The notes under the pieces: generated by a model
The model's input: the letters and a program-made list of their open reading frames with translations, nothing else
What the model was told of the DNA's origin: nothing
Databases searched by the model: none
Program-made: the position numbers and the translations under genes
NCBI GenBank assembly: GCA_030603685.1
Contig: JAUVXG010000005.1
Location: forward strand, 1 to 61,074
Length of the DNA stretch: 61,074 nucleotides
DNA from: Pleomorphomonas sp.
Lineage (GTDB): Bacteria > Pseudomonadota > Alphaproteobacteria > Rhizobiales > Pleomorphomonadaceae
Reading direction: 5' to 3'
Part shown: in pieces, positions 27,496 through 38,380 of the stretch
Numbering within the stretch: position 1 is the first letter of the stretch
Layout of the letters: each line of letters starts with the position of its first letter

Positions 27496-28985
27496 GCCGC
27501 GCCCCCAACCGCCTCGACGATCGCCTTCACCTCGGCCACCAGATCGGCGCGAGCAACCTCCTTCTGGGCAGGACGCGCCGCACGCCACTCGGCATTATCG
27601 GTGATGCCGGCCGACAGTTCCTTGCCGAGGGCGAGGTCCTTGATCTGGACGATGCCAGCTTCGCGCTCGTTGGACCCTTCGATGATCACGCAAGGGGCGT
27701 TGCGCCGATCGGCATACTTCATCTGCGCCTTCATGCCGGACGCGCCGAGATACATCTCGGCGGCGATGCCGGCGGCGCGCAGCTCGGCCACCATCTTCTG
27801 GTAGCCGGCCATCGCCTCTGTGGTCTTGTCCATGACGAGAACGCAAACCGGACCGCTGACCTTGTCGACGCCCATCTTGCCGAGCGTCCGCAGCGCCGCC
27901 ATCAGGCGTGACACGCCGATGGAGAAACCGGTCGCCGGCACCGGGTCCTTCAGGAAGCGCCCGACCAACCCGTCGTAGCGACCACCGCCGCCCACCGAGC
28001 CGAAGCGGACCGGACGACCGTCGTCGCCAGTCACCTCGAAGGTCAGTTCCGCCTCGAACACCGGACCGGTGTAGTACTCAAGGCCGCGCACCACTGATGG
28101 GTCGATCTTGACCTTTTCGGCGTAGCCGGCGGCATCGACGAGGCTGGCGATCAGCTTCAGTTCCTCGACGCCCTCGCTGCCGCGCGGACTGTTGGCAACA
28201 AGCTCGCCGAGATTGGCGACCGTGTCCGCCGCGCTGTCGGCGCCGCTGGCCACGAAGGCCAGCACCACGTCCGCCGCCTCGGGCGGGAGGCCGGCGCCCT
28301 TGGTAAAGTCACCAGACTTCTCTTCCGGGTTCTCCCAGCGGCCGGCGCCCAGCAGGTCGCGCACGCCGGACGGGCCGATCTTGTCGAGCTTGTCGATGGC
28401 GCGCAGCACGGTGAGACGCGTACCCGCCTTGTCATCGCCGGCAAGACCGATGACCTCCATCACCCCGTCCAGCACCTTGCGGTTGTTGACGCGGACGACG
28501 AACTGTCCCTTGAGGCCAAGGGCTTCCATCGTGTCGGCCATCATCATGCAGATCTCGGCGTCGGCGGCGACCGACGGCGCGCCGACCGTATCGGCGTCGA
28601 ACTGCATGAACTGGCGGAAGCGGCCGGGGCCGGGCTTCTCGTTGCGGAACACCCAGCCATTGCGATAGCTGCGGTAGGGTTTCGGTAGTTTTTCGTGATT
28701 TTCGGCGTAGAAGCGGGCAAGCGGTGCGGTAAGGTCGTAGCGCAGCGACAGCCACTGCTCGTCGTCATCCTGGAAGGAGAACACGCCTTCGTTCGGCCGG
28801 TCCTGGTCGGGCAGGAACTTGCCGAGCGCGTCGGTATACTCGATGAGGGGCGTCTCTACCGGCTCGAAGCCGTAGATCTCGTAGGTATGTCGGATGGTCT
28901 CGATCATGGCCGCGGTCGCCTTGAGTTCGGCGGGGGTGCGATCGACGAGACCGCGCGGCAGGCGCGCCTTGAGATAATCCGACAT
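27492..28985 (-). CDS. hisS: Histidyl-tRNA synthetase
   Basis: A 497-aa class II synthetase that charges tRNA-His. Motif 2 ([20 protein letters not shown], near residue 105), the histidine-binding [12 protein letters not shown] and motif 3 ([13 protein letters not shown], followed by GFSIGVSRL) are present, with the C-terminal anticodon domain from about 390. The start [13 protein letters not shown] at 28985 has AGGA 3 nt upstream. The same frame runs on to 29594 but that part overlaps doxX and is not coding. It heads the hisS-hisZ-hisG operon. Confidence 0.96.
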   Translation of the reverse strand: MSDYLKARLPRGLVDRTPAELKATAAMIETIRHTYEIYGFEPVETPLIEYTDALGKFLPDQDRPNEGVFSFQDDDEQWLSLRYDLTAPLARFYAENHEKLPKPYRSYRNGWVFRNEKPGPGRFRQFMQFDADTVGAPSVAADAEICMMMADTMEALGLKGQFVVRVNNRKVLDGVMEVIGLAGDDKAGTRLTVLRAIDKLDKIGPSGVRDLLGAGRWENPEEKSGDFTKGAGLPPEAADVVLAFVASGADSAADTVANLGELVANSPRGSEGVEELKLIASLVDAAGYAEKVKIDPSVVRGLEYYTGPVFEAELTFEVTGDDGRPVRFGSVGGGGRYDGLVGRFLKDPVPATGFSIGVSRLMAALRTLGKMGVDKVSGPVCVLVMDKTTEAMAGYQKMVAELRAAGIAAEMYLGASGMKAQMKYADRRNAPCVIIEGSNEREAGIVQIKDLALGKELSAGITDNAEWRAARPAQKEVARADLVAEVKAIVEAVGGAA

Positions 28986-29031
28986 CAGTCCTAAGCCCTG
29001 AAATAGCGGCCTTAACAGGCCAAAACGCGCG

Positions 29032-29059
29032 AAAACCCGCGAGCGGGGCGCGCGGGTTT
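29032..29059 (-). terminator. Terminator of the DoxX gene
   Basis: A perfect 9-bp stem (AAACCCGCG at 29033-29041, CGCGGGTTT at 29051-29059) is followed on the minus strand by TTTTC. It lies 84 nt past the DoxX stop and before hisS, so it ends the DoxX transcript. Confidence 0.7.
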
Positions 29060-29143
29060 CCAAGTAATCGATAAGCGGCGAAAGGGCAAGGCGAACCGGC
29101 CGCTCGGCCTCCGTCGCCCGCCCCTTCGGGTTGTGTTGTGGGG

Positions 29144-29560
29144 TCAGGCCTTGCCGAGCTTGGCGTCGACGGAAAGCGCGCCAGCACCGGCACCCATCAG
29201 CGCCAGGAAGCCACCGGCGATGGTGACGTTCTTCATGAAGGACAGCCAGTTCATCATGTCCATCATTTCCTGGCCAGCAACGCCGCCGATCGCCTTGTAG
29301 TGGAAGAGGTAGCCGGAGACGACGCAGAAGCCGGCCAGCAGAAAGGCGGCGATCCGCGTCTGGAAGCCGATCAGGACGGCGAGACCGGCACCGAGCTCGG
29401 TCAGGATGACCAGCGGCAGCAGGATGGACGGCACGCCCATCGCGTCCATGTAGCCGGCGGTGCCGGCATAGCCGGTGATCTTGCCCCAGCCGGAGGTGAT
29501 GAAGATGATTGAGAGAAGGATACGTCCGGCGAGCAGAGCCGGGGCCTTGATGCTGTCCAT
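29144..29560 (-). CDS. DoxX-family membrane protein
   Basis: A 138-aa inner-membrane protein with four hydrophobic segments ([72 protein letters not shown]). The DoxX family includes quinone-linked oxidoreductase subunits, but most bacterial members have no proven role. The start at 29560 has GGAG 7 nt upstream. It stands alone between hisS and the ABC exporter, with hairpins on both sides. Confidence 0.88.
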   Translation of the reverse strand: MDSIKAPALLAGRILLSIIFITSGWGKITGYAGTAGYMDAMGVPSILLPLVILTELGAGLAVLIGFQTRIAAFLLAGFCVVSGYLFHYKAIGGVAGQEMMDMMNWLSFMKNVTIAGGFLALMGAGAGALSVDAKLGKA

Positions 29561-29649
29561 TTCGTTGCTCCACGATCGAGTGTTGGGGCGGCATCGCCAG
29601 ACGCCGTTACTGTCCGTATAGCTACGCACATGCTGGCGGCATAGCCATG

Positions 29650-29692
29650 AAAAGAGCGACGCATTGTTCCCGTCAAGGAAACAATACGTCGC
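29650..29692 (-). terminator. Terminator of the SbmA-like ABC gene
   Basis: A long hairpin (arms 29656-29670 and 29677-29692, about 14 paired bases with one mismatch and one bulge) lies 40 nt past the ABC stop codon. On the minus strand it is followed by TCTTTTC, a typical intrinsic terminator. Confidence 0.75.
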
Positions 29693-29731
29693 ATACGGCC
29701 GGGCTGTGTTCTCGAAGTGGCTAGGCAGTCA

Positions 29732-31540
29732 TCATGTAGCGAGAAGGGGCTTCGCCGTGCCAAGCACGAAGGGACCGTCGTCCTCGGGTCTTTGCAGTTC
29801 GATGAGTTCGTCGTGCAAGGGCCTCAAAGAGGAGCGATGGCCGATGGAAACGATCGCCGTATTCGGCAGGCGTTCCCGCAGCAGGCGATAGAGGCCCGTT
29901 TCCGAGGCCTCGTCCAGAGACGCGGTGGCCTCGTCGAGCAGCAGGAAGTCGGGCTCGGCGAGGATCGCCCGTGCGATGGCCACCCGTTGCTGCTCGCCGC
30001 CGGAAAGGCGAGAGGCAAGGTTGGGACCTTCCGAAAGATCGTCCAGTCGGTCGGCGAACGCGCCTAGCCCGACCGCGGCGAGCACGTCGCGCACCTTGGC
30101 GTCGTCTTGGGACTCCACCGGATTCGGGTAGGCCAGCGCCTCGCGCAAGGTGCCGAGCGGCAAGTAGGCGGTCTGCGGGAGCACCATGACGTGCGCATTC
30201 TCGGGGACACCTAGCTCCCCATCGCCGAACGGCCAGATTCCGGCAAGAGCCCGGAACACCGACGTCTTGCCGGCGCCGGACGGGCCGGAGATCAGCACTG
30301 ACTTGCCTTTTTCGAAGGAGGCATTGTCAAAGCGGACAAGCGGCGAGCCATCGGGGAGCGCCACTGTTGCCCCGTTGGCGGTAATGGCGTCCCTATGGGT
30401 CGGCCTCACGGCAACGCCCGGCTGAGCCGCATCGGTCTCGGCGGCTTCCATCGCCCGCTGAAACGTGGTCAGACGGTCAAGGATGGCCTTCCAGTTGGCG
30501 ATTGCTCCGTAGAGCGTGACGAAGATCGAGAAGTTGCCCCGGACCTGCCCGAAGGCCTGCGATGTCTGCATAAGAACGCCGAGCTGCATGGTGGAGCCGG
30601 CAAGAAAATAGGCTGGCGCCAGCATCAGAAAGGGGAAGACGACCGAGAACTGATCATAGAAGCTGGTGAACGTCCGCAGATTGCGATTGGCATCCATCAG
30701 GCGGTACCAGTTGGCAACGATCCGTTGGAAGGCGTGCTCGAACACCTTTTTCTCGGCCGGCTCTCCCTTGAGAAGCGCGATCTCCTCGGAGTTCTCGCGC
30801 AGCCGCATCATGGAATAGCGGAAGTCGGCTTCGAAATGCTGCTGCTGGTAGTTCAGCTTGATTAGCGGACGCCCAATGAGGTGGGTAAGGTAGGTTCCGA
30901 AAATCGAGTATAGAATGGCCGCCCAAACCAGATAGCCAGGAATCGTTGCAAAGTTGAATCCCCCGATCGAATAGGGGAACGCTGAGGATATGCTCCATAA
31001 AACCTTGCTGAATGCAAGAAGTGTCAGAACTGTGTTGAAGATTTGGACGAATATGCCCAGCGTTGATGTTATGAAGTCGCTAATGTCTTCGGCGATGCGC
31101 TGGTCGGGGTTGTCGGTCTTCCCGTAGCTCGTCTTGAGACGGTAATGGTTTGAATTCGCCAGCCATCGACTGATGAAGTGCTGGGTCATCCAGTCGCGCC
31201 AGCGGATACGTAGCCAACTGGTTAGGTAGATCTCAATCACGCCTGAAGCGATCAGTAAGAAAGCGATAATCGTAAAGAAGCCTAGCTCGTACCAGAAGAT
31301 CGGCCCGTTGCGGTCCTGTACGGCCGTATAGAAGCGGTTGTTCCAAGCATTATACTGGATGTTGAGATAGACTTGGGCGCCATTGATGGCCAGGATGATG
31401 CCTAGAAGGCCAAGCCCGATCCAGCGCTCCTGCATCCGAATCTTGAACCATCGGAAGACCAGTTCGCCCTGTCGCTTCTCCTTGAAATAGGGAACGGCGA
31501 GGCGCCAGGCCAACGCGAGCGTCGCAAAGAGTGCTTTCAT
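29732..31540 (-). CDS. SbmA/BacA-like ABC transporter, fused permease and ATPase
   Basis: A 602-aa half transporter. An N-terminal membrane domain of the SbmA/BacA (ABCD) type has about six segments to residue 330, beginning with LAWRLAVPYF. The ATPase domain has Walker A GPSGAGKTS, signature LSGGEQQRVAIARAI and Walker B FLLLDEATASLDEAS. Relatives import peptides such as bleomycin or microcin, or vitamin B12, or move very-long-chain lipids; BacA is needed for rhizobial and Brucella persistence. The substrate here is unknown. The region 30850-31300 is lower in GC than its surroundings. Start at 31540. Confidence 0.88.
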   Translation of the reverse strand: MKALFATLALAWRLAVPYFKEKRQGELVFRWFKIRMQERWIGLGLLGIILAINGAQVYLNIQYNAWNNRFYTAVQDRNGPIFWYELGFFTIIAFLLIASGVIEIYLTSWLRIRWRDWMTQHFISRWLANSNHYRLKTSYGKTDNPDQRIAEDISDFITSTLGIFVQIFNTVLTLLAFSKVLWSISSAFPYSIGGFNFATIPGYLVWAAILYSIFGTYLTHLIGRPLIKLNYQQQHFEADFRYSMMRLRENSEEIALLKGEPAEKKVFEHAFQRIVANWYRLMDANRNLRTFTSFYDQFSVVFPFLMLAPAYFLAGSTMQLGVLMQTSQAFGQVRGNFSIFVTLYGAIANWKAILDRLTTFQRAMEAAETDAAQPGVAVRPTHRDAITANGATVALPDGSPLVRFDNASFEKGKSVLISGPSGAGKTSVFRALAGIWPFGDGELGVPENAHVMVLPQTAYLPLGTLREALAYPNPVESQDDAKVRDVLAAVGLGAFADRLDDLSEGPNLASRLSGGEQQRVAIARAILAEPDFLLLDEATASLDEASETGLYRLLRERLPNTAIVSIGHRSSLRPLHDELIELQRPEDDGPFVLGTAKPLLAT

Positions 31541-31728
31541 GTGGTGTCCCCGGAACGGCGGATAGTCGACGAACTGACGCAGAATCCCCTCACGGTGACA
31601 ACCAAAATCGATGCCACGGCAGTGAGTTCGTCAGTTTTCTCGGATGGGAGAGCACGGCTTGATCGCGGCAACATTGCGGCGAGGCGGATGAAGGTTTCGT
31701 AAGGCAAATCAATGCCACTCATGAGAAA

Positions 31729-31750
31729 GGGCGCCGCTTTCGCGACGCCC
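31729..31750 (-). terminator. Terminator of groES-groL
   Basis: Arms GGGCGCCGC (31729-31737) and GCGACGCCC (31742-31750) form a 9-bp stem with one G-U pair and a TTTC/GAAA tetraloop, followed on the minus strand by TTTCTC. It lies about 130 nt past the groL stop because of the duplication between. Confidence 0.75.
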
Positions 31751-31763
31751 CATTTCTCTGTCC

Positions 31764-33537
<1,774 letters not shown>

Positions 33538-33566
33538 TTAACGGAGGACTGGGCGGCTGAGGTGGA

Positions 33567-33854
33567 TCAGCCGATGATGCCCATCACGTCGGATTCCTTC
33601 ATGATCAGGAGGTCCTGACCGTCGATCTTGACCTCGGTGCCGGACCACTTGCCGAACAGCACCTTGTCGCCGGCCTTGACGTCGAGAGCGACGAGCTCGC
33701 CCTTATCGTTGCGGGCGCCCGGCCCGACGGCCACGACTTCGCCCTGCTGGGGCTTTTCCTTGGCGGTGTCCGGGATGATGATGCCACCAGCGGTGCGCTC
33801 TTCAGACTCCAGCCGGCGAACGACGACGCGGTCGTGCAGGGGACGGAACTTCAT
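33567..33854 (-). CDS. groES: Co-chaperonin GroES
   Basis: A 95-aa co-chaperonin that caps the GroEL ring. It has the N-terminal [14 protein letters not shown], the mobile loop [20 protein letters not shown] (residues about 15-34) and [12 protein letters not shown]. The start at 33854 is the family start with GAGGAGCC upstream; the frame extends to 33911 but lies between the CIRCE operator and the gene. It is the first gene of groES-groL. Confidence 0.98.
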   Translation of the reverse strand: MKFRPLHDRVVVRRLESEERTAGGIIIPDTAKEKPQQGEVVAVGPGARNDKGELVALDVKAGDKVLFGKWSGTEVKIDGQDLLIMKESDVMGIIG

Positions 33855-33929
33855 GTCGGCTCCTCGTTTAAGAAATGCCCGTGGCGCGCGCGCTTTTGCC
33901 TCGCAGGCCACGGCGAAAAATACCTGCTG

Positions 33930-33956
33930 TTAGCACTCACTCATGTTGAGTGCTAA
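33930..33956 (-). promoter_or_regulatory. CIRCE operator of groES-groL
   Basis: A perfect CIRCE element: TTAGCACTC at 33930-33938, 9-nt spacer, GAGTGCTAA at 33948-33956. This is the binding site of the HrcA heat-shock repressor. It lies 75 bp upstream of groES and about 10 bp downstream of the promoter -10 box, so bound HrcA would block transcription. Confidence 0.97.
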
Positions 33957-33965
33957 GCGGGCCGG

Positions 33966-33993
33966 AGATAGGCGCAAGCCGTCTGTCTGTCAA
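33966..33993 (-). promoter_or_regulatory. Probable groES-groL promoter
   Basis: On the minus strand TTGACA (33993-33988) is followed after 16 nt by CTATCT (33971-33966). The -35 box is a perfect consensus and the -10 fits alphaproteobacterial housekeeping promoters. The CIRCE element begins 9 nt further on. The start site itself is not seen. Confidence 0.75.
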
Positions 33994-34000
33994 GAGCCGG

Positions 34001-34031
34001 TCTGGTGTTTTACGGATCTGGTGTTTTACGG
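34001..34031. repeat. 15-bp tandem repeat at the DMT gene stop codon
   Basis: TCTGGTGTTTTACGG occurs at 34001-34015 and again at 34017-34031, one base apart. The second copy contains the stop codon of the DMT transporter gene. It looks like a small slippage duplication just upstream of the groES promoter. Confidence 0.85.
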
Positions 34032-34919
34032 CCGAGCCCTGTCCGAAGCGCGGCGAGCCGGCGTGGCGGCAGGCTGGACCACAACGAGGCATGCCCCGAT
34101 GATGATCCCGGCGCCGATCAGGGTATGGGCGCTGGGAATCTCGCCAAAGAACACCGCGCCGAAAGTGACGGCCCAAAGCAAGGCCGTGAACTCGAAGGGG
34201 CCGAGCAGCGTCGCCGGGGCATGCTTGTAGGCCCAGGTAATGGCATAGTTGCCGCCCGTGCCGAGCGCGCCGATGGCCAGGAACATCAGCAACGTCTCGC
34301 CGGGTATCGGTTGGTACGAGTAAAGGGCAAAGGGAAGCGCTACGACCGCGCTGATGGAGTTCTGAACCAGGATCATCTGAGGGACGCTGTCGTGAGCGGT
34401 GTCCCGGCGCGACAAGATCATGGACAGGGCGTAGGCGACCGCCGAGGCGAGAGCCATGGCGAAGCCGAGCGGGCTTCCGGCCTCCGCGCTGAACTTCTCC
34501 GCCAGCATGACGACGACGCCCAGGAAACCGAAGGCCGCGGCTAGGAGCGAGCGGCGGGTGACGGGGTCGCCGATCATGGCTGCCGAGATCAGCACCATGA
34601 AGAAGGGTGAGGTAAAGGTGAGGGCGACCGTATGCGCGAGTGGCAACTCCTTGAGGGCGCCAAAGAACAAGGCGGCACAAGAAAGTCCCGCCAGGGAACG
34701 CCCGAGGGCGCGCCGGATGGTGGCCCAACTGGGCCGAAGCTGCCCTTGCATGGCCGCCGACGTCGAAGAGAAAATCAGGCCGGCGGCATAGCGCAGGAAC
34801 ACCACCATGGCGAGCGGCGTACCGTAGGTCGTCGCCTTGACCAGGGCGTCCAACCCCGAAAACAGGAAGACGGCAAGGAGGGCGGCGCCGGCCGCGTATA
34901 GGCGCATCGACGACTGCAT
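34026..34919 (-). CDS. DMT-family (EamA) transporter
   Basis: A 297-aa inner-membrane protein with ten predicted segments in two EamA repeats (about 5-140 and 150-285). It has LFSGLDALVKATTYG and the second-repeat GPFEFTALLWAVTFGAVFFGE. Such permeases usually export amino acids or other metabolites. The start at 34919 has GGAG 5 nt upstream; the frame extends to 35006 without a membrane segment. The substrate is unknown. It lies in the same direction as groES, and its stop codon falls about 30 bp upstream of the groES promoter. Confidence 0.88.
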   Translation of the reverse strand: MQSSMRLYAAGAALLAVFLFSGLDALVKATTYGTPLAMVVFLRYAAGLIFSSTSAAMQGQLRPSWATIRRALGRSLAGLSCAALFFGALKELPLAHTVALTFTSPFFMVLISAAMIGDPVTRRSLLAAAFGFLGVVVMLAEKFSAEAGSPLGFAMALASAVAYALSMILSRRDTAHDSVPQMILVQNSISAVVALPFALYSYQPIPGETLLMFLAIGALGTGGNYAITWAYKHAPATLLGPFEFTALLWAVTFGAVFFGEIPSAHTLIGAGIIIGACLVVVQPAATPARRASDRARP

Positions 34920-35096
34920 GATGTCTCCGGAGCGACGGACGGCGGCTTCTACGCTTCGGCCGTGTCGGCGGCAAGGCCGGAAGGCCGGCGAAAAGACCTC
35001 TTGCAACAGAATCTGGGGTTGGGCAGCGCTGGCTGATCGGCTTGGCGGGAGTCCTCTCAGGCAAATACCTATCCGTGGCGCGCCTCGCAGCCCAGG

Positions 35097-35585
35097 TCAG
35101 CGGCCGAGGTCCAGCCGATAGGCGTATTCCCAGCAGTCGGTGGCGTCTGGAACAAAGCGGACGACGGGCTGCCGAACGAAGCCGAGCTTCTCGTAGAACC
35201 GATGGCCGGAAAGAAAGCGGGTGTCGCTCCAGAGTTTCAGCGTCCGTCCACCGCGCCGGGCAACCTCGCCAAGGGCCGTGGCGTAAAGCCGCTGAGCGAG
35301 ACCGGAGCCGCGCTGATCCCGGTCGAGATACACCTTGTTGATCTCGAAGACGCCGTCACCATCCGGCGAAGACACGGCGAAGGAGCCGACGATGACCCCG
35401 TCACGTTCGGCGACGAACAGCCGGCCGCCTCGTTTCTCATAGTGACTGGCCGCCGCCGCGAGTTCAGGAAAATCGGCGAAGACGAACGGGCAGCCTTCAT
35501 ACTCGCCGAAAACGCTGGCGATCAGGCGCGCGATACTGTCGCCATCGGCGTCGACGGCGTTTCGGATGAGAGGCTCCTTCGTCAT
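35097..35585 (-). CDS. GNAT-family N-acetyltransferase
   Basis: A 162-aa single-domain acetyltransferase. The acetyl-CoA loop is DQRGSGLAQRLY (about residues 92-103), preceded by the beta strand FEINKVYLDR, and the C-terminal RFLSGHRFYEKLGFVRQP is the usual GNAT end. The substrate cannot be told. The ATG at 35585 is preferred to a TTG six bases upstream. It starts 6 bp after the stop of the secreted-protein gene, so the two are probably one transcript. Confidence 0.88.
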   Translation of the reverse strand: MTKEPLIRNAVDADGDSIARLIASVFGEYEGCPFVFADFPELAAAASHYEKRGGRLFVAERDGVIVGSFAVSSPDGDGVFEINKVYLDRDQRGSGLAQRLYATALGEVARRGGRTLKLWSDTRFLSGHRFYEKLGFVRQPVVRFVPDATDCWEYAYRLDLGR

Positions 35586-35591
35586 CGCCAA

Positions 35592-36176
35592 TCAGTTGAC
35601 CGGTGTCTCGGCGATGGTGAACGGCAGCTCGAACTCGCCCTTCTTGTCGGAATTTCGATCGCTGAGCTTGGTTACCAGCACATAGTCGCCTGGCTTCAGG
35701 CCCTTGAAGTTATAGACGATATAGACCTGAAACTCCTTGTTTCGCCGCCGTGAGACCATGTCGAGCGATGCAAAGCCTTCCTGAGCGTGCAAGACCTGCC
35801 CGCGCGGGGTACGCAGTTCGAAATCGGCGGAAAAATCGATCCTGAACAGGTCGCCTTCCTTGCCGAAGGCGTATCCGAACGGTTCGGCGTAGACGAGCAT
35901 CTGCTCGTCGGGTTGGAAGACGGAGTTGGGACGCGTGGAATAAATGCCGAACCCGGCTGGCTTGGCGGTGACGAAAGTCGCCTCCGAAAATCCGAGCGGC
36001 GCGGCGTCCCAGGCCGCATTGAAAGCCGCCTCGAGCGAGGCCAGCGCCTCGACGGGCTTGCCTTCCGCAAGCAGCGCTTCGGCGGCCTTGGCCTCATCGA
36101 GGATCGGCCCGGCCCATGCCGTCGACGCCGCCATCACGCAGGCGGAAAAAGCAGCAAGAAAACGCAACCCGTGCAT
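35592..36176 (-). CDS. Secreted protein of unknown function
   Basis: A 194-aa protein I do not recognise. It has a signal peptide (about 1-22, LAAFSACVMAASTAWAGP), a helical alanine-rich stretch (25-55, ILDEAKAAEALLAEGKPVEAL), then a beta-rich domain with GFGIYSTRPNSVFQPDEQMLVYAEPFGY (about 75-102, shown here as two motifs: GFGIYSTRPNSVF and QMLVYAEPFGY) and VYNFKGLKPGDYVLVTKLSD near the C-terminus. It should be periplasmic. It has only one cysteine, in the signal. The GNAT gene follows within 6 bp. The overall look is of an immunoglobulin-like fold, which is a guess. Confidence 0.8.
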   Translation of the reverse strand: MHGLRFLAAFSACVMAASTAWAGPILDEAKAAEALLAEGKPVEALASLEAAFNAAWDAAPLGFSEATFVTAKPAGFGIYSTRPNSVFQPDEQMLVYAEPFGYAFGKEGDLFRIDFSADFELRTPRGQVLHAQEGFASLDMVSRRRNKEFQVYIVYNFKGLKPGDYVLVTKLSDRNSDKKGEFELPFTIAETPVN

Positions 36177-36193
36177 GACCGCTTGTCCTTCCC

Positions 36194-36252
36194 CCAGAGC
36201 ACCCGCCGATCAGACCAATCCGGTCAGATCGAAAAACATCGGCTCAAGCGAA
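36194..36252 (-). repeat. Dispersed palindromic element, copy 2
   Basis: A 59-bp sequence which, read on the minus strand, matches 57222-57280 at about 43 of 59 positions without gaps. It runs from GCTTGAGC through TTTTCGATC to GATCGGCGGGTGCTCTGG. The central 15 nt differ but remain self-complementary (GACC/GGTC). It lies in the 228-bp gap upstream of the secreted-protein gene; the rest of that gap shows no gene. Confidence 0.8.
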
Positions 36253-36404
36253 TACTCTTGCCCCTCCACGAAACGCCGCAGGTATTGAGCCGGAGGCCTC
36301 TGGCGAGGCTGCGTGGCCTTGCGGCCCGGGCGTTTGTGGTTCTTCTTTATCTTACTGATCCGCTGCCGTTTTCCAAGGTCACGGCCGCTTCTTCGCAGAA
36401 CTAC

Positions 36405-37733
36405 TCAGGCGCTGCGAGCAGCCATCGCTTCTTCGATGTCGCGACGCTTTCGATAGATGGTCGAGGGGCTGATCTCAAGTGCCGCCGCGGCCCGGGCAAT
36501 GTTGCCGTCGAAAGCCGCTATCGCTTCCTCGATCACTCTTGCCTCTTCCACCCAGAGCGGCTTGACCTCCGCGGGCAGCTTCTTCCTGGGGGCGGCCGAA
36601 ATGGCCGCCGGTGCGACGATGACCGGCACCACCATGTCGGCGGTAACAAGATCGCCCGGGTAGAGAGACATCAGGTTTTCAAGCGCGGACCTGAGTTCGG
36701 CGACGTTGCCCGGCCAGGCACGGCCGGCAAGGCACTGCACGGCGGCGGCGGTGAAACGTGTGTAGCGCGAGCCGTTGTCGCGGTTGATCTGCCGCACCAT
36801 GGTGTCGACGAGCAGGGGGATATCCTCGCTTCGCTCTCTCAACGGCGGTACGGCCAAGGTCAGGACGTTGAGGCGGAAGTAAAGATCCTGTCGCAGGCCA
36901 GCCGGCCCCCGGAGGTCGTCGAGCGGCCGCCGCGACGAAGCAATGATGCGGACCGACAGGCGGTGGCCACCGTCGAAGCCCGCTATCTCACCTGTATCGA
37001 GAAAGCGCATTAGCGCCAGCTGAGCGGGATCGGGGAGATGTCCAACCTCGTCGAGGAAAAGCGTGCCGCCATCGGCAGCGGCGAGGGCACCATCGGCTTC
37101 GGACAGATCGGCCACCAGACGATCGACCGGAGTGCGCGCACAGTCCAGCGTGACGAATGGGCCGGTGCGACGGCGCGAGCGTGCGTGAACGGAGCGGGCT
37201 ACCAGCGATTTGCCGCTGCCGGCCTCACCGGAGATGAACACCGGGCCAAGCGACGGCGCAACGCGCAGGATCTGCTCGGCGAGCGCCCGCGTCGTCGGGG
37301 CCGAGCCGATCAGGCCGTCTGCCTCTTCGACCGTATTGGCGATGCTTTCGACGAACTGACGCTCGACGCGGCGGGCAAAGGCGTTGCCGTCGACCGGCTT
37401 CTCGATGAAGTCGGCGGCTCCGGCCCGTACGCAGGCCACGGCGGCCTGCACGTCGGTAGGGTCGCCCATGGCATAGATAGTGGTGGGCGTGAGTTGCTCG
37501 GTGAAGGCCTTGAACGCCGCCGATCCGCCGATGGTTTCGAGGTCGATGGCGATGACGTCGAACGTCTGCTTGCCGGCCATCACGCGTGCGGCGTCGCGTT
37601 CGGCCGTCTCGAGGATCAGCATCGGGCGGGCGATGCGCGCTTCAAGAGCCTTGCGCACGGCTCTGCGTGATGAGACGTCGGCATCGACGATCAGAAGACG
37701 TACCGTCGATGTGCTGCGCGGGCCAACCGACAT
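36405..37733 (-). CDS. NtrC-type AAA+ response regulator lacking the GAFTGA loop
   Basis: A 442-aa regulator with a receiver domain (about 11-130; D64 is the likely phosphorylation site and K112 the conserved lysine), an AAA+ domain (about 140-370; Walker A GEAGSGKS at 169-176, Walker B GGTLFLDEV at 222-230) and a C-terminal Fis-type helix-turn-helix (NIARAAAALEISPSTIYRKR). Between Cys198 and the Walker B box only 23 residues remain, so the GAFTGA loop that contacts sigma-54 is missing. It probably acts without sigma-54, as TyrR or Rhodobacter NtrC do. Start at 37733 with AAGGAA upstream. No kinase gene is adjacent. Confidence 0.88.
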   Translation of the reverse strand: MSVGPRSTSTVRLLIVDADVSSRRAVRKALEARIARPMLILETAERDAARVMAGKQTFDVIAIDLETIGGSAAFKAFTEQLTPTTIYAMGDPTDVQAAVACVRAGAADFIEKPVDGNAFARRVERQFVESIANTVEEADGLIGSAPTTRALAEQILRVAPSLGPVFISGEAGSGKSLVARSVHARSRRRTGPFVTLDCARTPVDRLVADLSEADGALAAADGGTLFLDEVGHLPDPAQLALMRFLDTGEIAGFDGGHRLSVRIIASSRRPLDDLRGPAGLRQDLYFRLNVLTLAVPPLRERSEDIPLLVDTMVRQINRDNGSRYTRFTAAAVQCLAGRAWPGNVAELRSALENLMSLYPGDLVTADMVVPVIVAPAAISAAPRKKLPAEVKPLWVEEARVIEEAIAAFDGNIARAAAALEISPSTIYRKRRDIEEAMAARSA

Positions 37734-37943
37734 CGGAAAGCGTTCCTTGCCAGACAGTTGCAAATTGCATTGCGTACCGGCGGAACTCTGCCCCGATCAT
37801 GGTAAACAAACGGTTGATAACCCTTAACAGGAGGTCAAAGCGCTCTTTCTGGCCCGCTTTCCCGCCAAGAAAACCCGCGCGGACACGGACACTCCCAACC
37901 CGCGTCGGAAGACGCAGGATGGGAGACTTCCCGAGAATCGGCC

Positions 37944-38138
37944 TTACGCGGCCACTTCGTAGCCGGCAGCCTCGATCGCATCGCTGAGGGTTTTGGCGTC
38001 GGCCTTGGTCTCGACGCTGACCTTGCCGGAGGCCAGATCGACCGTCACCGCGGCATCGGCGTCGACGCGCTTGATTGCCTTCTCGACCGAGCTGGCGCAA
38101 CCGCCACACATCATGCCTTTCACGTTGAGTTCGACCAT
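37944..38138 (-). CDS. Heavy-metal-associated domain protein (CopZ-like)
   Basis: A 64-aa single HMA domain with the metal-binding motif MMCGGCASSV (GMxCxxC) near the N-terminus and the full ferredoxin-like fold to EAAGYEVAA. CopZ-type proteins carry Cu(I) to copper ATPases. No copper ATPase is in the window. The start at 38138 has GGAG 7 nt upstream. The long open frame upstream is not coding. Confidence 0.9.
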   Translation of the reverse strand: MVELNVKGMMCGGCASSVEKAIKRVDADAAVTVDLASGKVSVETKADAKTLSDAIEAAGYEVAA

Positions 38139-38380
38139 GCTTCGTCTCCGTTTTCTTCGCCTGACGATCGCCTGTCGGCGGGCGATGTCGAGCATGGGAC
38201 TGCGATCGCCGACGGTCAAGGCGGCGATGGGCGGGCAGTTCGGCGCCCAAAGCGCGCCGAGAAGGGCAAAATGGACTGAAAAACCTTGGAAAACCATTGT
38301 CCGTCTTCGCTTCCGCGCAGGAAAACGGCAACAATGCTTCGTGATTCGTTGCGTGATATCGTGTTGGAGTGGGCAGGCGA

